A stretch of DNA of 64,000 nucleotides. Origin: Salibacterium aidingense DSM 18341 (GTDB taxonomy: Bacteria; Bacillota; Bacilli; Bacillales; Marinococcaceae). The stretch is from NCBI RefSeq assembly GCF_000429685.1, contig NZ_KE386940.1, positions 198,113 through 262,112 of the forward strand. Reading direction: 5' to 3'. A program made the translations under genes and the position numbers. Under the pieces are notes generated by a model that did no database searches, was not told where the DNA came from, and saw only the letters and a program-made list of their open reading frames with translations. Within the stretch, counting starts at the first letter, position 1, and every line of letters begins with the position of its first letter. This document shows, piece after piece, positions 1 to 8,424 of this stretch.

Positions 1-199
1 AGGGATTGTAGGAGCGGCCGGCGGTCTGGGAGGATTTTTTCCTCCGATTATTTTAGGGGTAGTCAAAGATATGACGGGAGCTTACGCGATTGGATTTCTG
101 CTGCTGGCTGCGATGAGCATCTGCTGCCTGGTGGTCAATAAAAAAGAATACGACAATGAGAAGAAAATCAGGCAGCTGAAAGAAGCGCAGGCCGGATAA
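1..199 (+). CDS. narK: Nitrate/nitrite transporter NarK, C-terminal end only
   Basis: This is the last 65 or so codons of a major facilitator transporter, cut by the window edge. The visible part begins with a glycine-rich stretch ([12 protein letters not shown]) that matches the nitrate signature motif of the NarK/NNP family, in which it lines the substrate path. A last hydrophobic helix and a short charged cytoplasmic tail ([19 protein letters not shown]) follow. The function is nitrate uptake and/or nitrite export across the membrane. The family call is firm because the motif is diagnostic. The N-terminal helices and the start lie outside the window. Confidence 0.8.
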   Translation, partial: GIVGAAGGLGGFFPPIILGVVKDMTGAYAIGFLLLAAMSICCLVVNKKEYDNEKKIRQLKEAQAG

Positions 200-599
200 T
201 AAAAGCGAATCCAGCATAGTCCCGGCTCAGGTATTTTCCTCTTACATGAAGATGCTTGGTGTGCCTTTCCAGCTGTATTTGGGATTGAATTGGTGATATT
301 TGGGTTCCAGAGACAGGTATGCTTATAGGCGGATAGGAGAACCGGTACCTGTGGTGGAGGACATGAACCAACGGAACGAAGCTCTTATTGTCCTCCAAAA
401 GAGCATTTGGACCGATGGGAAAAGAGATTAAAAGAAGGGTGGCGTCCAAAATCTCTTGGAGGCGCCTGGCCTAAAGAGAGAAAAACCCGATGGACTCCAA
501 CCCCCAATGGAGTCTATTAGGTCAAAATAATGACTCTATACGGTCCTCCATTTCCCGCGTCGACTGTCCGGGGCCAGAAATCGTTAAGCAGAAATCTCC
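200..599. other. Gene-poor stretch after narK
   Basis: I find no gene with a ribosome binding site here. Short open stretches exist in two plus-strand frames (about 308-436 and 329-520), and both read like protein-like fragments rich in W, R and K, but neither has a start codon with a Shine-Dalgarno sequence and I recognise no family. It could be the frameshifted remnant of a small gene or plain intergenic DNA. A short inverted repeat (GACTCCA/TGGAGTC) lies near 493-519. Confidence 0.3.
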
Positions 600-640
600 A
601 AAAAAAAGACTCAGCCTGGGCGGTTTCACCAAGGCTGAGT
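600..640 (-). terminator. Intrinsic terminator of the 645-1100 gene
   Basis: A 9-bp stem (ACTCAGCCT at 609-617 with AGGCTGAGT at 632-640) is followed on the minus strand by a run of eight T. It lies directly after the stop codon of the minus-strand gene. Confidence 0.8.
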
Positions 641-644
641 TTTC

Positions 645-1100
645 TTATGCTCTTGTAAATCCTTCTTTATCAAGAAAATCCGTTGCTTCAGGATAGGAAT
701 TAAAGGTGCCTTCTAAGTCCAGGCCGGCATAAACATTCCAGGACTCTCCTTCTTTCATGATTACTAAAATCTGATCATTAGGGTTCACCCATTCTTCCAT
801 CGTCATTTCTTCCGGATCCTCCTGCGGCGACATCGAATCAATCGCTGCCGTCACAATCTCCCGAAGCTCCGGGGCACTGTAATTGCGGATGTTGACCATC
901 CCTTTTTCGTCGGTTTTCACCCCATGGATCTGTCCCGCGTAAACGAAGCCGTTCCCGTTTGGATGCAGGTGGTAGACGACGTTTTTTTTATCAATCACAC
1001 TGTCTTCGTATTGGTAATTCACCCGGCCCAGTGAAACTTCCTTTTTCGTCAGTTCCGGGAACGCATCGAATATTTCCATTTTTTCTTCAAATGTAAGCAT
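645..1100 (-). CDS. Uncharacterised acidic cytoplasmic protein, 151 aa
   Basis: I do not recognise the family. The protein is soluble and acidic, with no signal peptide or membrane segment. It starts with a helical stretch (LTFEEKMEIFDAFPEL), and the middle and C-terminal parts are rich in beta-type residues (YAGQIHG, YAGLDLEGTFNSYPEATDFL). The ATG is supported by GGAGGTTCT immediately upstream. It may be the second gene of a short minus-strand unit with the DUF3298-like gene 48 bp upstream, and it ends in a good terminator. Its role cannot be inferred. Confidence 0.75.
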   Translation of the reverse strand: MLTFEEKMEIFDAFPELTKKEVSLGRVNYQYEDSVIDKKNVVYHLHPNGNGFVYAGQIHGVKTDEKGMVNIRNYSAPELREIVTAAIDSMSPQEDPEEMTMEEWVNPNDQILVIMKEGESWNVYAGLDLEGTFNSYPEATDFLDKEGFTRA

Positions 1101-1148
1101 AGAACCTCCAACATGTACGAGTCATTGCCTTTTATTATACCACGTCCT

Positions 1149-1754
1149 TCAGCCATTTAGCATCACCCCGAGCGGAGAAGATTCCTCGACGATATCCTGC
1201 AGGGCGTAGCCAGAAATCAGAAACATCGGAAAACCTACATAGCCGGGAGTAATGTCATATTGATCGAAATAAATGACAAGGCTTTTATCGGCCAGGTAAT
1301 ATTTCTGCTCCGGCGTAATCCCGGAGAACCCGTTCAACAGAGGGATGTTTCGTTCGTCAATCTGCGCTTCAATCAGGCGGTTTATTCGTTCTTCGTAATC
1401 ACTTCCCGGTTGGAACATGTCAGCCAATAAATCTACATTATCCCGGCCTGCATCTGCCGTGATGGAATCCATATACTCTACAGGATGGGCTAAACCTGGG
1501 CTGTTGGCAAAGAGGGAAAAGGTAAAGCTGATCATACAGCGCTGGTTGTTTTTGGTTTCAAAAGAGCCAATGATTTCTGTCCTCCCCGGCTCGTAATAGC
1601 CCAGATCTTTCACCTGGTCAAATAAGGAGCAGACTTTGCAGAATATGTCTCGGTTGATTGTTTCTGTGCCGGGATTTAAAAGCCACGGGAAGAAAATCGA
1701 TTCCTCCATTAATCGATATGTCTGAATCGGAAGCGGATAACGGCATAATTCCAT
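1149..1754 (-). CDS. DUF3298-type protein, 201 aa
   Basis: The C-terminal third (about residues 130-195) contains a Y/F-rich pattern ending YFDQYDITPGYVGFP. This is typical of the DUF3298 domain found in RsiV anti-sigma factors and PdaC-type peptidoglycan deacetylases. No N-terminal signal peptide or membrane anchor is visible, so this looks like a free-standing cytoplasmic version, as in several Bacillus proteins. The start ATG has GAGGAG eight bases upstream. The gene is co-oriented with the 151-aa gene downstream. The domain call is moderately sure. The molecular role is unknown; in RsiV the domain binds lysozyme, and that should not be assumed here. Confidence 0.65.
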   Translation of the reverse strand: MELCRYPLPIQTYRLMEESIFFPWLLNPGTETINRDIFCKVCSLFDQVKDLGYYEPGRTEIIGSFETKNNQRCMISFTFSLFANSPGLAHPVEYMDSITADAGRDNVDLLADMFQPGSDYEERINRLIEAQIDERNIPLLNGFSGITPEQKYYLADKSLVIYFDQYDITPGYVGFPMFLISGYALQDIVEESSPLGVMLNG

Positions 1755-1852
1755 GTTTTATACTCCTCTCTGAAAACCAGCACGGTTAAAAATGAAAAGG
1801 CTGGTCCATAGTAATAGTAGTTCATTAATGATATGAGAAAAGGAGTGGAATC

Positions 1853-2530
1853 ATGAAAGCTTTCTTACTGTCCGCCGCGGCTCTTCTGCTTTTGCTGCAC
1901 AGCGGCTGTCAACAGCAGCAGGAGGATCAGGGCGCCGGGGACCAGAGCTATAATCACCTTGAGATTGTCGATAACGAGGAAGAAGAGCAGGAAGGGTTTC
2001 CATTTTCTTTGTTCCCAGAAGAAGGGACCCCTGAACAAGAGGAACCCGAAGTAGAAGAAGAACCCGAAAAAGAAGAGACTCCAAAAGGAGAAATAGAGGA
2101 GGAAAATCGAAACAAGGAACCGGAACAAACCCGGGAAACCGAAGTGCCGGATACGACCGATGTGAAAACGGAAGTCATTTCCCTGACGAATGAGGAAAGA
2201 AAAAAGCACGGACTTGATCCTCTGAAACAGGACGAAAAAGTGGCGGAAGTTGCCCAGGCCAAATCAGAAGATATGGCCGAAAACAATTATTTCGCTCATC
2301 AATCTCCAACCTACGGCACTCCGTTTGAGATGATGCAGGAATACGGCGTCCAGTTTAGAATGGCAGCAGAAAACATTGCTGCCGGCCAGGCTACTCCGGA
2401 TAAGGCAGTAGAAGGCTGGATGAATAGTGAAGACCACCGCAAGAATATTTTAAATGAAGATCTCACACATATCGGAATAGGCTACGAAGAAAATGGAAGA
2501 TACTGGACCCAAATGTTTATCGGGAAATAA
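1853..2530 (+). CDS. CAP/SCP-domain lipoprotein (YkwD-like)
   Basis: A secreted lipoprotein of 225 aa. A hydrophobic signal peptide ends in a lipobox (LLHSGC, Cys about 19). A long Glu/Pro-rich low-complexity linker (residues 25-105) then carries a C-terminal CAP domain (residues 110-225). The domain shows the family landmarks: LTNEERKKHGLDPL, a HQSP histidine, AENIA and HRKNIL. It therefore sits on the outer face of the membrane. Enzymatic activity of bacterial CAP proteins is not established. The acidic linker fits a halophile. The start is fixed by AAAGGAG six bases before the ATG. The gene ends in a terminator shared with the convergent DUF421 gene. Confidence 0.9.
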   Translation: MKAFLLSAAALLLLLHSGCQQQQEDQGAGDQSYNHLEIVDNEEEEQEGFPFSLFPEEGTPEQEEPEVEEEPEKEETPKGEIEEENRNKEPEQTRETEVPDTTDVKTEVISLTNEERKKHGLDPLKQDEKVAEVAQAKSEDMAENNYFAHQSPTYGTPFEMMQEYGVQFRMAAENIAAGQATPDKAVEGWMNSEDHRKNILNEDLTHIGIGYEENGRYWTQMFIGK

Positions 2531-2537
2531 TGAGAAA

Positions 2538-2569
2538 AACCACCTGTATAACAAGACAGGTGGTTTTTT
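2538..2569. terminator. Bidirectional terminator
   Basis: A perfect 10-bp stem (AACCACCTGT/ACAGGTGGTT) with a T-run on the plus strand and an A-rich flank on the other side. It separates two convergent genes. Confidence 0.85.
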
Positions 2570-3290
2570 AATGATAAATCGGGGGTACTTGAACAGTGTC
2601 TTCGTTTTTTAAAGAAATATGAAGTTCGTGCTGCCGGTTGATGGAAGCAAAGAAGATGTCGTCAATGTCAGGGATTCCCTGAGCCGCCAGTTCATTTTCA
2701 AGCCATGATTCATCCACCTGCAGTTTTTGGAGGACAGGATGGTGAACCACCCCTTCAATAATAACAGGAAAGGCAACGGCAGGTGATTTTTTCATTAATT
2801 GAGCATCTTCAATGGTAACGCCTGTTTTTGCTGGTTTTTTCAGCACACTTAAGCTTCCATTTGCTTCTACAATCGCTGTTTCCACGTCGTCTACGTTAAA
2901 AATATCCTTTTCCCGCAACGCTTCCAGAATGTTATCCACAGAATAGCGGATTTTTTTTAAACTGCGGCGGAGGATGATCCCGTTTTGAATAACAATCGTA
3001 GGTTCGAAGGTGATGAACTTCCCGATGGTACGTTTTTTCATCTTCAGAACGGCGACGAGCCGCTGCAGGACTGCAATAAGAATAACGGCAACGGCGGTGT
3101 GAAGATGCTGAATATCCGGATCTGCAATATCCGCCCCCACAACGGAACCAAGTGTTAAGACAATTAAAAAATCGAAAATCGGCAGTTCTCCGATCGCCCG
3201 TTTCCCCATAAAAATGGCCATGATTAATAATAAGGGTAAGATGGTGATAATACGTCCTGCCACAAGGAATAGCTCCATTATTGTACTCAC
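2568..3290 (-). CDS. DUF421 membrane protein (YetF-like)
   Basis: About 240 aa. Three hydrophobic segments occupy the first 90 residues (for example ITILPLLLIMAIFMGKRAIGELPIFDFL, which contains the typical GKR-xxGEL motif of DUF421). A cytoplasmic alpha/beta domain with the conserved pattern IRYSVDNILEALREKDIFNVDDV follows. DUF421 proteins such as YetF occur in several copies in spore formers, and the function is poorly known. I chose GTG at 3290 because AGGAGAAG lies eight bases upstream. An in-frame ATG at 3329 has no ribosome binding site. An internal ATG at MELF would be four codons shorter. Confidence 0.85.
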   Translation of the reverse strand: MSTIMELFLVAGRIITILPLLLIMAIFMGKRAIGELPIFDFLIVLTLGSVVGADIADPDIQHLHTAVAVILIAVLQRLVAVLKMKKRTIGKFITFEPTIVIQNGIILRRSLKKIRYSVDNILEALREKDIFNVDDVETAIVEANGSLSVLKKPAKTGVTIEDAQLMKKSPAVAFPVIIEGVVHHPVLQKLQVDESWLENELAAQGIPDIDDIFFASINRQHELHISLKNEDTVQVPPIYH

Positions 3291-3469
3291 AATCCTCTTC
3301 TCCTTTTTTCTTAGTTTTCTACCACTCAAAGGTTTTATTCAGAACATCTTGTAATATAAATGTATTAAATATGTAACAATATTTTAATTTTATGTTTGAA
3401 AAAGCTTTTAGAAAGGAAAATCTTAAATAGAACAGAGGGGAAACATAGTATTGATAAGGAGGAATATTC

Positions 3470-4003
3470 ATGCATAAAGAAAAACAAACATTCAAAAAAA
3501 TATTGAAAAATTCTGTCATTTCAACAGCGGCTGTTGTTTTTGCCGCAGGGGGAGGAACGCCTGCCGTTGCAAAAGCTCTCCCGGCATCGGTTTCATTTTC
3601 AATGGAGGAAGCTATTACCCATTTTTACGGAAATGAAGCTTTTGATAATGTGGAGGAAACAGGGGAGCTGAATATAGGGTTAAACACGGTAGAAGGAGAA
3701 AAAGGATTCGATCAACATGAGCCTGAATTAACATATACGATTTCCGATCTGTTTCATCTGGAAGACACCTCTTATATTAACGAAGCGTCAGGGGATTTGG
3801 TACTGAGTGTCAGTGACGCTGAGGTTGTAAGTGTTGAAGAAAATACGAAAACGTCAGAAAAAACAGTGACAGCAAAAAATGAAGCGTCCCAACAGAAAGT
3901 CAGTCTTTACGGGCAATCAAAAGGGGCGGCAGTCGTTTATTTAAATGAAGTGGAGGGAGACACCGTTACCACGCTTGGAACGGTGGAGGTAGAAGTCAGA
4001 TAA
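3470..4003 (+). CDS. Secreted protein of unknown function, 177 aa
   Basis: An N-terminal signal peptide is clear: a lysine-rich start, a hydrophobic core (SVISTAAVVFAAGG) and a probable AxA-type cleavage site near residues 33-36 (AVAKA). The mature part is acidic and mostly beta-like, with a repeated VEVEVR/VVSVEE character suggesting an immunoglobulin-like or bacterial surface fold. I do not recognise a family. The start has AAGGAGG seven bases upstream. A MITE-like element begins 43 bp after the stop codon. Confidence 0.7.
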   Translation: MHKEKQTFKKILKNSVISTAAVVFAAGGGTPAVAKALPASVSFSMEEAITHFYGNEAFDNVEETGELNIGLNTVEGEKGFDQHEPELTYTISDLFHLEDTSYINEASGDLVLSVSDAEVVSVEENTKTSEKTVTAKNEASQQKVSLYGQSKGAAVVYLNEVEGDTVTTLGTVEVEVR

Positions 4004-4045
4004 ATACTGCCTCTCCTATTTACCTGCGATTTAAGCAAAGGCTCA

Positions 4046-4411
4046 GAGGCTGGGACAAAATCAATATAGGTCAGATAAAAATCCGAACGATTATCTCACA
4101 TTCTCCATTAGAAATTGGCATCGTTCGGATTTTTTCATGCGGCATCTGCCCTCTTAAAACGAAGTCTACCGCTTTACGCTCGCCGCGGCTGGCCACTGCG
4201 CTTTCCATGGGGACGACTTCAGCTAACTTGGTAAAAAGAATCGCTTTACCAAGTGGAGCTTCCGCTCGTCTTCGTCCCATAGGAGTCTCCGTGGCAGGTC
4301 TCCGCTATGATAAGGAACTGCAGCGTTTTGGAGACATAGCCGTTTGCATGTCCTACGTTACTATCCATACTTCGTCTTTCGGGAGAAGTCATTTCGTTTT
4401 GTCTCAGACTC
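4046..4411. mobile_element. MITE-like element with terminal inverted repeats
   Basis: A 366-bp non-coding block is bounded by a 15-bp inverted repeat (GAGGCTGGGACAAAA at 4046 and TTTTGTCTCAGACTC at 4397, 13 of 15 matching). Inside are a strong hairpin (AAAATCCGAACGATT...ATCGTTCGGATTTT, about 4077-4133) and further GC-rich palindromic stretches. It encodes no protein with a ribosome binding site. The ends resemble a repeat that I remember as common between genes in Bacillaceae genomes. No clear target-site duplication is seen, so mobility is inferred from the ends only. Confidence 0.6.
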
Positions 4412-4422
4412 CTGTTTTTTCT

Positions 4423-5748
4423 CTATAATTCCTGAAAGTCTTGGCTGCGCCGGCAGACTCCGGCTAGGACATAAAGTTTATGATTAAGGTATCGTTTATC
4501 CAGCGTGAGCAGTTCGGAGGCCTCAATCCCTTCTAACACATATTCCGTGAATTCCCACACCGCCTGTTTTACGGTATCTGAATTTGTATGCGCAATCAGG
4601 GTGAACGCTTCAATGCCTGCGAATAAGACAGATATATCATGAAAGCCGTGCTGCCGAATTTGATGAAAACATGTATAAAGATACTCGGCAAAATCAGGTT
4701 TGTCCAGAATTAACCGTATGTTCTTGTCCTTATCGTGATGGTAGGCACGGGGAAGATGTTTCCGGCCAAGCCTGGCCAGGATTTTTCCCAGGTTGGTAAT
4801 ACATGTAATTGCCGTATTGGGATCATTAATCCCGGGAGAAAGAGCACGCAAAGCGATCTCCACCATCTTCACGAGGGCAAATTCTACCGTGTCATTGGAA
4901 GCTTTTTCAGGCCCCTGCGTGATATAGTTCCGGTACATTGCTTTATTGCACGAGGTGCTGCGTTCCCAGACAGAAAGAAAAGGAGCTCCCTGCTCCACGT
5001 ACTCACTGACTTTGGCATTTACTCTGATAATGCAGTCATCCTTTTCCGCCTGCTTGATCATCCCTGTCACATCGATGTGCTGAATATAACCGGCCTGCTC
5101 TGCTTTGACAGGGGAGGGCTCGATTTGTTTTATTTCTTCTCCTTCCCAGTCATCCCAGGGATTTTCCGGAGCGATATCTTTTTCATCCGGCAGATCCTTC
5201 TCGATTTTTTCCATCGTTTCCCGTGTGATGTAATGCAGCAGACTGCTCACCTGGATCCAGCTTGAAACATGATGAATGAAAAAGACAAACATAAACACAC
5301 AGATAATAGCAAAAAATACAGCAAACGAGGGAGAAATGTAATAGGTGACCGAATCGGATTCCTGTAAAAAAAGAAGAAGCAGAATAGAGTAAATGATTCC
5401 CGCTACGAAAAAGCCAAGAACACGCTGGGTTTTCGGGTCGCTGATGAAATTCTGCAGAGTTCTTGGAGAGAATTCGGATAAATACGTGGTTAACACCACT
5501 AAAATCGTAGAAAACGTAATCGTGGTCATGGTTAACAGGGCGGCGGAAATGGATCCTAATATGGTCCGGGCCAGATCGATGGGAATAAAAAGAGAAGAAG
5601 GGACCCAGCTGTATATATTTTCTTCTGACAGCATGTGGAGATCAAACTGTACACTGAGCAGAGCCAGAACAAAAGCCGCTATACCATAAAGACTGGGAAC
5701 GTATAAAAAATTAGAACGGATCCTGTTAAACAGACTGCCCAATGACAT
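4423..5748 (-). CDS. DUF2254 membrane protein
   Basis: 441 aa. Four transmembrane helices lie in the N-terminal 160 residues (about 16-36, 62-88, 108-128, 136-160). The loop STILVVLTTYLSEFSPRTLQNFISD is the most conserved part of DUF2254. A long cytoplasmic region follows with GYIQHID and a second block ALRALSPGINDPNTAITC near residues 290-310, which is also typical. Function is unknown in the family; a mechanosensitive or transport role is sometimes proposed. The ATG has AAGGAGGTGG upstream. The gene is monocistronic, its 3' end touching the MITE-like element. Confidence 0.85.
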   Translation of the reverse strand: MSLGSLFNRIRSNFLYVPSLYGIAAFVLALLSVQFDLHMLSEENIYSWVPSSLFIPIDLARTILGSISAALLTMTTITFSTILVVLTTYLSEFSPRTLQNFISDPKTQRVLGFFVAGIIYSILLLLFLQESDSVTYYISPSFAVFFAIICVFMFVFFIHHVSSWIQVSSLLHYITRETMEKIEKDLPDEKDIAPENPWDDWEGEEIKQIEPSPVKAEQAGYIQHIDVTGMIKQAEKDDCIIRVNAKVSEYVEQGAPFLSVWERSTSCNKAMYRNYITQGPEKASNDTVEFALVKMVEIALRALSPGINDPNTAITCITNLGKILARLGRKHLPRAYHHDKDKNIRLILDKPDFAEYLYTCFHQIRQHGFHDISVLFAGIEAFTLIAHTNSDTVKQAVWEFTEYVLEGIEASELLTLDKRYLNHKLYVLAGVCRRSQDFQEL

Positions 5749-5842
5749 GGAACACCACCTCCTTCTTCCTAGTTTCTACAAAGAATAGGTTCTTATGATA
5801 ATGGAAACAAAAGGAAAATGAAAACACAGGAGGCTTCTGAAA

Positions 5843-7054
5843 ATGGTGTATAAACATTTGCTTTATCACGCGGAGTCGAAAATCCAGAGTGCCGCCCGCC
5901 ATATGCGTGCCAAAAGATATTCGTCTTATTTTACTTTGCCGGAAGAAGAGCTCCGTCCGATCTGCCGGAAGCTGGCTGAAACGCGGAGTGAAAAAAGCAC
6001 TGCAGAGACGGGGAGCTCGGAAAAAGCCTTAATAGAGGAGATTAAGCGTAAAACAAATAAGGATAACCGGAATAACGTGACGCGGACCGAAGCCTACCGG
6101 CGTATGTATAAACGACACAGAGAACTACACTGGGCGCTTGTCGCGCATATGGTATCCAGAAACAGCGGCTGGTGTATGACTGATCTAAAGGGAGAATGGC
6201 TCCCCCGCCTGTTACATGAACAGAAAAGAAGGAATTTGTTTCAATTTTACGAAACAGCGAATGCTCTCATATTTCAGGATGCATTCCCACAGCTTCTTCT
6301 TTATGAAGAAAGTAAGAAACGGGGCGAAAACCTTTTTCACTTACTTTCTGTGTTTAAGGTCTCCCGATTTATGAAGCCTTTTTGGGATCATTTCTGGGAG
6401 ACACGTCATTCGGTAATGTTGACCATTGCATTAATCATCAACGAGCAGCACTATATTGAAAAACGTGTCATTCAACATACACATTATCAGAAGACGGTAT
6501 TGGAGACGATCCCATTTAAAGGACAGGAAATGATCCAGCTGACGCAGGTGGTTTTTCCTTATTATGAAAAACACCGGGGCCGTGCCAGCATTCGTTTGGC
6601 AGGTCTGATTTTGGAACACTTTGCGGATATTCAGGAAAGAATAGAAGCAGGGAAAAAAATGTACGCGGTTCTTTTCGGAATCGAACCAGTCTACCGCGGG
6701 GTGTCGGCGTTTATGGAAAAAGTGCCTCATACGGGATCGCGCCGGGATTACTGGAAATCTCTGTTTACAAGCTCAGGCCGCACCGGCTGTTCGTACGAAC
6801 GGTTAATAGGGGAGAAAATAAAACAGGGCGTTCCCTTACTTTACAGTCCGGTGCTGGAGGAGGTCTGGGAAGATCAGGAACCTGCTTCGTTTTCCCGGGA
6901 AGACTGGTTTCACAATCTGGAGGGTTTACGCCATCTCACTTCGATCCCGGTGCCGTTTTCTTTTGATATGACGGGGGAATTTTGTTTTGGGTTAAATAAA
7001 TTAGAAACGGCGGCTCTGCTGAAGGAAAAGCTGATGGAGCCCAGCACTAGATAA
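5843..7054 (+). CDS. yppC: DUF2515 protein (YppC-like)
   Basis: 403 aa, similar in length and pattern to YppC of Bacillus subtilis (DUF2515). Landmarks are NNVTRTEAYRRMYKRHRELHWALVAHMVSRNSGWCMTDLKG-type blocks (residues 75-125), a long helical middle and the C-terminal FGLNKLE. It has no signal peptide or membrane segments. The function of the family is unknown. The ATG has ACAGGAGG nine bases upstream. It faces the divergently oriented DUF2254 gene across 94 bp and converges on the MFS gene. Confidence 0.75.
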   Translation: MVYKHLLYHAESKIQSAARHMRAKRYSSYFTLPEEELRPICRKLAETRSEKSTAETGSSEKALIEEIKRKTNKDNRNNVTRTEAYRRMYKRHRELHWALVAHMVSRNSGWCMTDLKGEWLPRLLHEQKRRNLFQFYETANALIFQDAFPQLLLYEESKKRGENLFHLLSVFKVSRFMKPFWDHFWETRHSVMLTIALIINEQHYIEKRVIQHTHYQKTVLETIPFKGQEMIQLTQVVFPYYEKHRGRASIRLAGLILEHFADIQERIEAGKKMYAVLFGIEPVYRGVSAFMEKVPHTGSRRDYWKSLFTSSGRTGCSYERLIGEKIKQGVPLLYSPVLEEVWEDQEPASFSREDWFHNLEGLRHLTSIPVPFSFDMTGEFCFGLNKLETAALLKEKLMEPSTR

Positions 7055-7139
7055 GAAAAAATGGGATATAGGCGAACTGCCTTGGAAGGGAGAAACGACT
7101 CCAAGACATGGGAGGGGAGGGAGCACTCCTCCCTGCTCT

Positions 7140-8333
7140 TCAGGAAAAAATATAACGGTCGCGACCGGCGCCGGCACCGGCCCACAGCATCATTACCGTG
7201 ATCAGCAGAAAGATGAAAAGAGCCGGCGTCCAGCTGTGGAAGACGTCAAATAATAGGCCGATCGTAAACGGTCCGGCTGCTGCCAGGAGGTATCCGAAGG
7301 ACTGTGCCATACCGGAAAGCCGCGAGGCCTGGGACGCTGTTTCCGCACGGAGACCGAGCAGGGTTAAAGAGAGACTGAGTGCAGCCCCCTGTGCCAGTCC
7401 AAATAAAAGGACAGAGGCCATCAATAAAAGAAAAGACCCATGAATGAATAATCCGGCGAATCCGATAAGATACAGGGCGCTGATTCCGGCCACGATTCCT
7501 TTTTGATTGGGGAGACGGGCCGCAAAAACGGGGATAAAGAAGGACAGCGGAAACCCAATAAACTGCATGACGGACAGCATCCAGCCTGCTGCGGACGGTT
7601 CAATCCCTCTGGCCTGCAGGATTTCTGGGAGCCAGGTAATCAGGCAGTAAAACAAAAATGATTGCAGCCCCATAAATAAGGTAACCTGCCAGGCCAGCTT
7701 GGAACGCCAGACAGAGCCGGCACCATCATTTTCTGAGGAAGAAGTAGAACCAGTGTTTCTGCGGAGCTGCGGAACCCAGAACAGCAGGGCCGGCAGACAT
7801 AACAATCCCCAGGTGCCTAGCGATATGTTCCATTTCAATTCAAAACCGTTCGTGATGGGAAGACTTAAACCGGAAGCCGCACCTGCCAGCAGGACCATCG
7901 ATGTGGTGTAAGTGCCTGTCATGATCCCTACGTGTTCCGGGAACCGTTCCTTCACGATACCGGGAAGCAGGACGTTGCAGATGGCAATCCCTCCTCCTGC
8001 TAAAGCGGTGCCGGCGTATACGGGAGGAATGAAACCGGTAGCCCGCAGAAGAATTCCTGCGCTCAAAAGGAGCAGGCCGGCGAATATCATAGCTTCTTTT
8101 CCGAAACGCCTGCTGGCGGCTGGAGCAGCCGGCGAAAGAGCAGCAAAAGCAAGCAGCGGAAGCGTCGTTAAAAGCCCGGCTGCCCCGTTGGAAATACCGG
8201 TATCTTCCCGGATAAGACCAATCAGGGGACCGACAGAGGTGATGGCCGGTCTCAAATTAAAAGCAATAAAAATAATACCGAACAACAGGAGAAGTTTTTT
8301 TGGAGTAATCCAGGAATCTTGGTTTGGTCTCAT
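7140..8333 (-). CDS. MFS transporter, CynX/NimT family
   Basis: 397 aa with about twelve hydrophobic helices. The N terminus FNLRPAITSVGPLIGLI is characteristic of the CynX/NimT (cyanate / 2-nitroimidazole) branch of the major facilitator superfamily, which exports or imports small organic anions and drugs. The substrate cannot be read from sequence. I place the start at ATG 8333 because AAAGGATG lies nine bases upstream. An extension to 8387 exists in frame but overlaps the terminator of the neighbouring nrdB and has no ribosome binding site. Confidence 0.85.
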   Translation of the reverse strand: MRPNQDSWITPKKLLLLFGIIFIAFNLRPAITSVGPLIGLIREDTGISNGAAGLLTTLPLLAFAALSPAAPAASRRFGKEAMIFAGLLLLSAGILLRATGFIPPVYAGTALAGGGIAICNVLLPGIVKERFPEHVGIMTGTYTTSMVLLAGAASGLSLPITNGFELKWNISLGTWGLLCLPALLFWVPQLRRNTGSTSSSENDGAGSVWRSKLAWQVTLFMGLQSFLFYCLITWLPEILQARGIEPSAAGWMLSVMQFIGFPLSFFIPVFAARLPNQKGIVAGISALYLIGFAGLFIHGSFLLLMASVLLFGLAQGAALSLSLTLLGLRAETASQASRLSGMAQSFGYLLAAAGPFTIGLLFDVFHSWTPALFIFLLITVMMLWAGAGAGRDRYIFS

Positions 8334-8361
8334 AGATATTTCATCCTTTGCGTCTAAAACA

Positions 8362-8397
8362 TAAAAGAAAGAGGCCGGCAAATACACCGAACCTCTT
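8362..8397 (-). terminator. Terminator after nrdB
   Basis: Stem AAGAGG/CCTCTT (8369-8374 with 8392-8397), extended by an inner CGG/CCG, is followed on the minus strand by TCTTTTA. It closes the metE-nrdA-nrdB transcript. Confidence 0.6.
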
Positions 8398-8424
8398 AGC
8401 CATTATAGCAAATTCTGCCGGATT

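Noticed and set aside
1865-2286. Minus-strand frames opposite the CAP-domain lipoprotein
   Set aside because: They are the reverse of a Glu/Lys-rich linker and give Phe/Ser-rich nonsense; no starts with ribosome sites.
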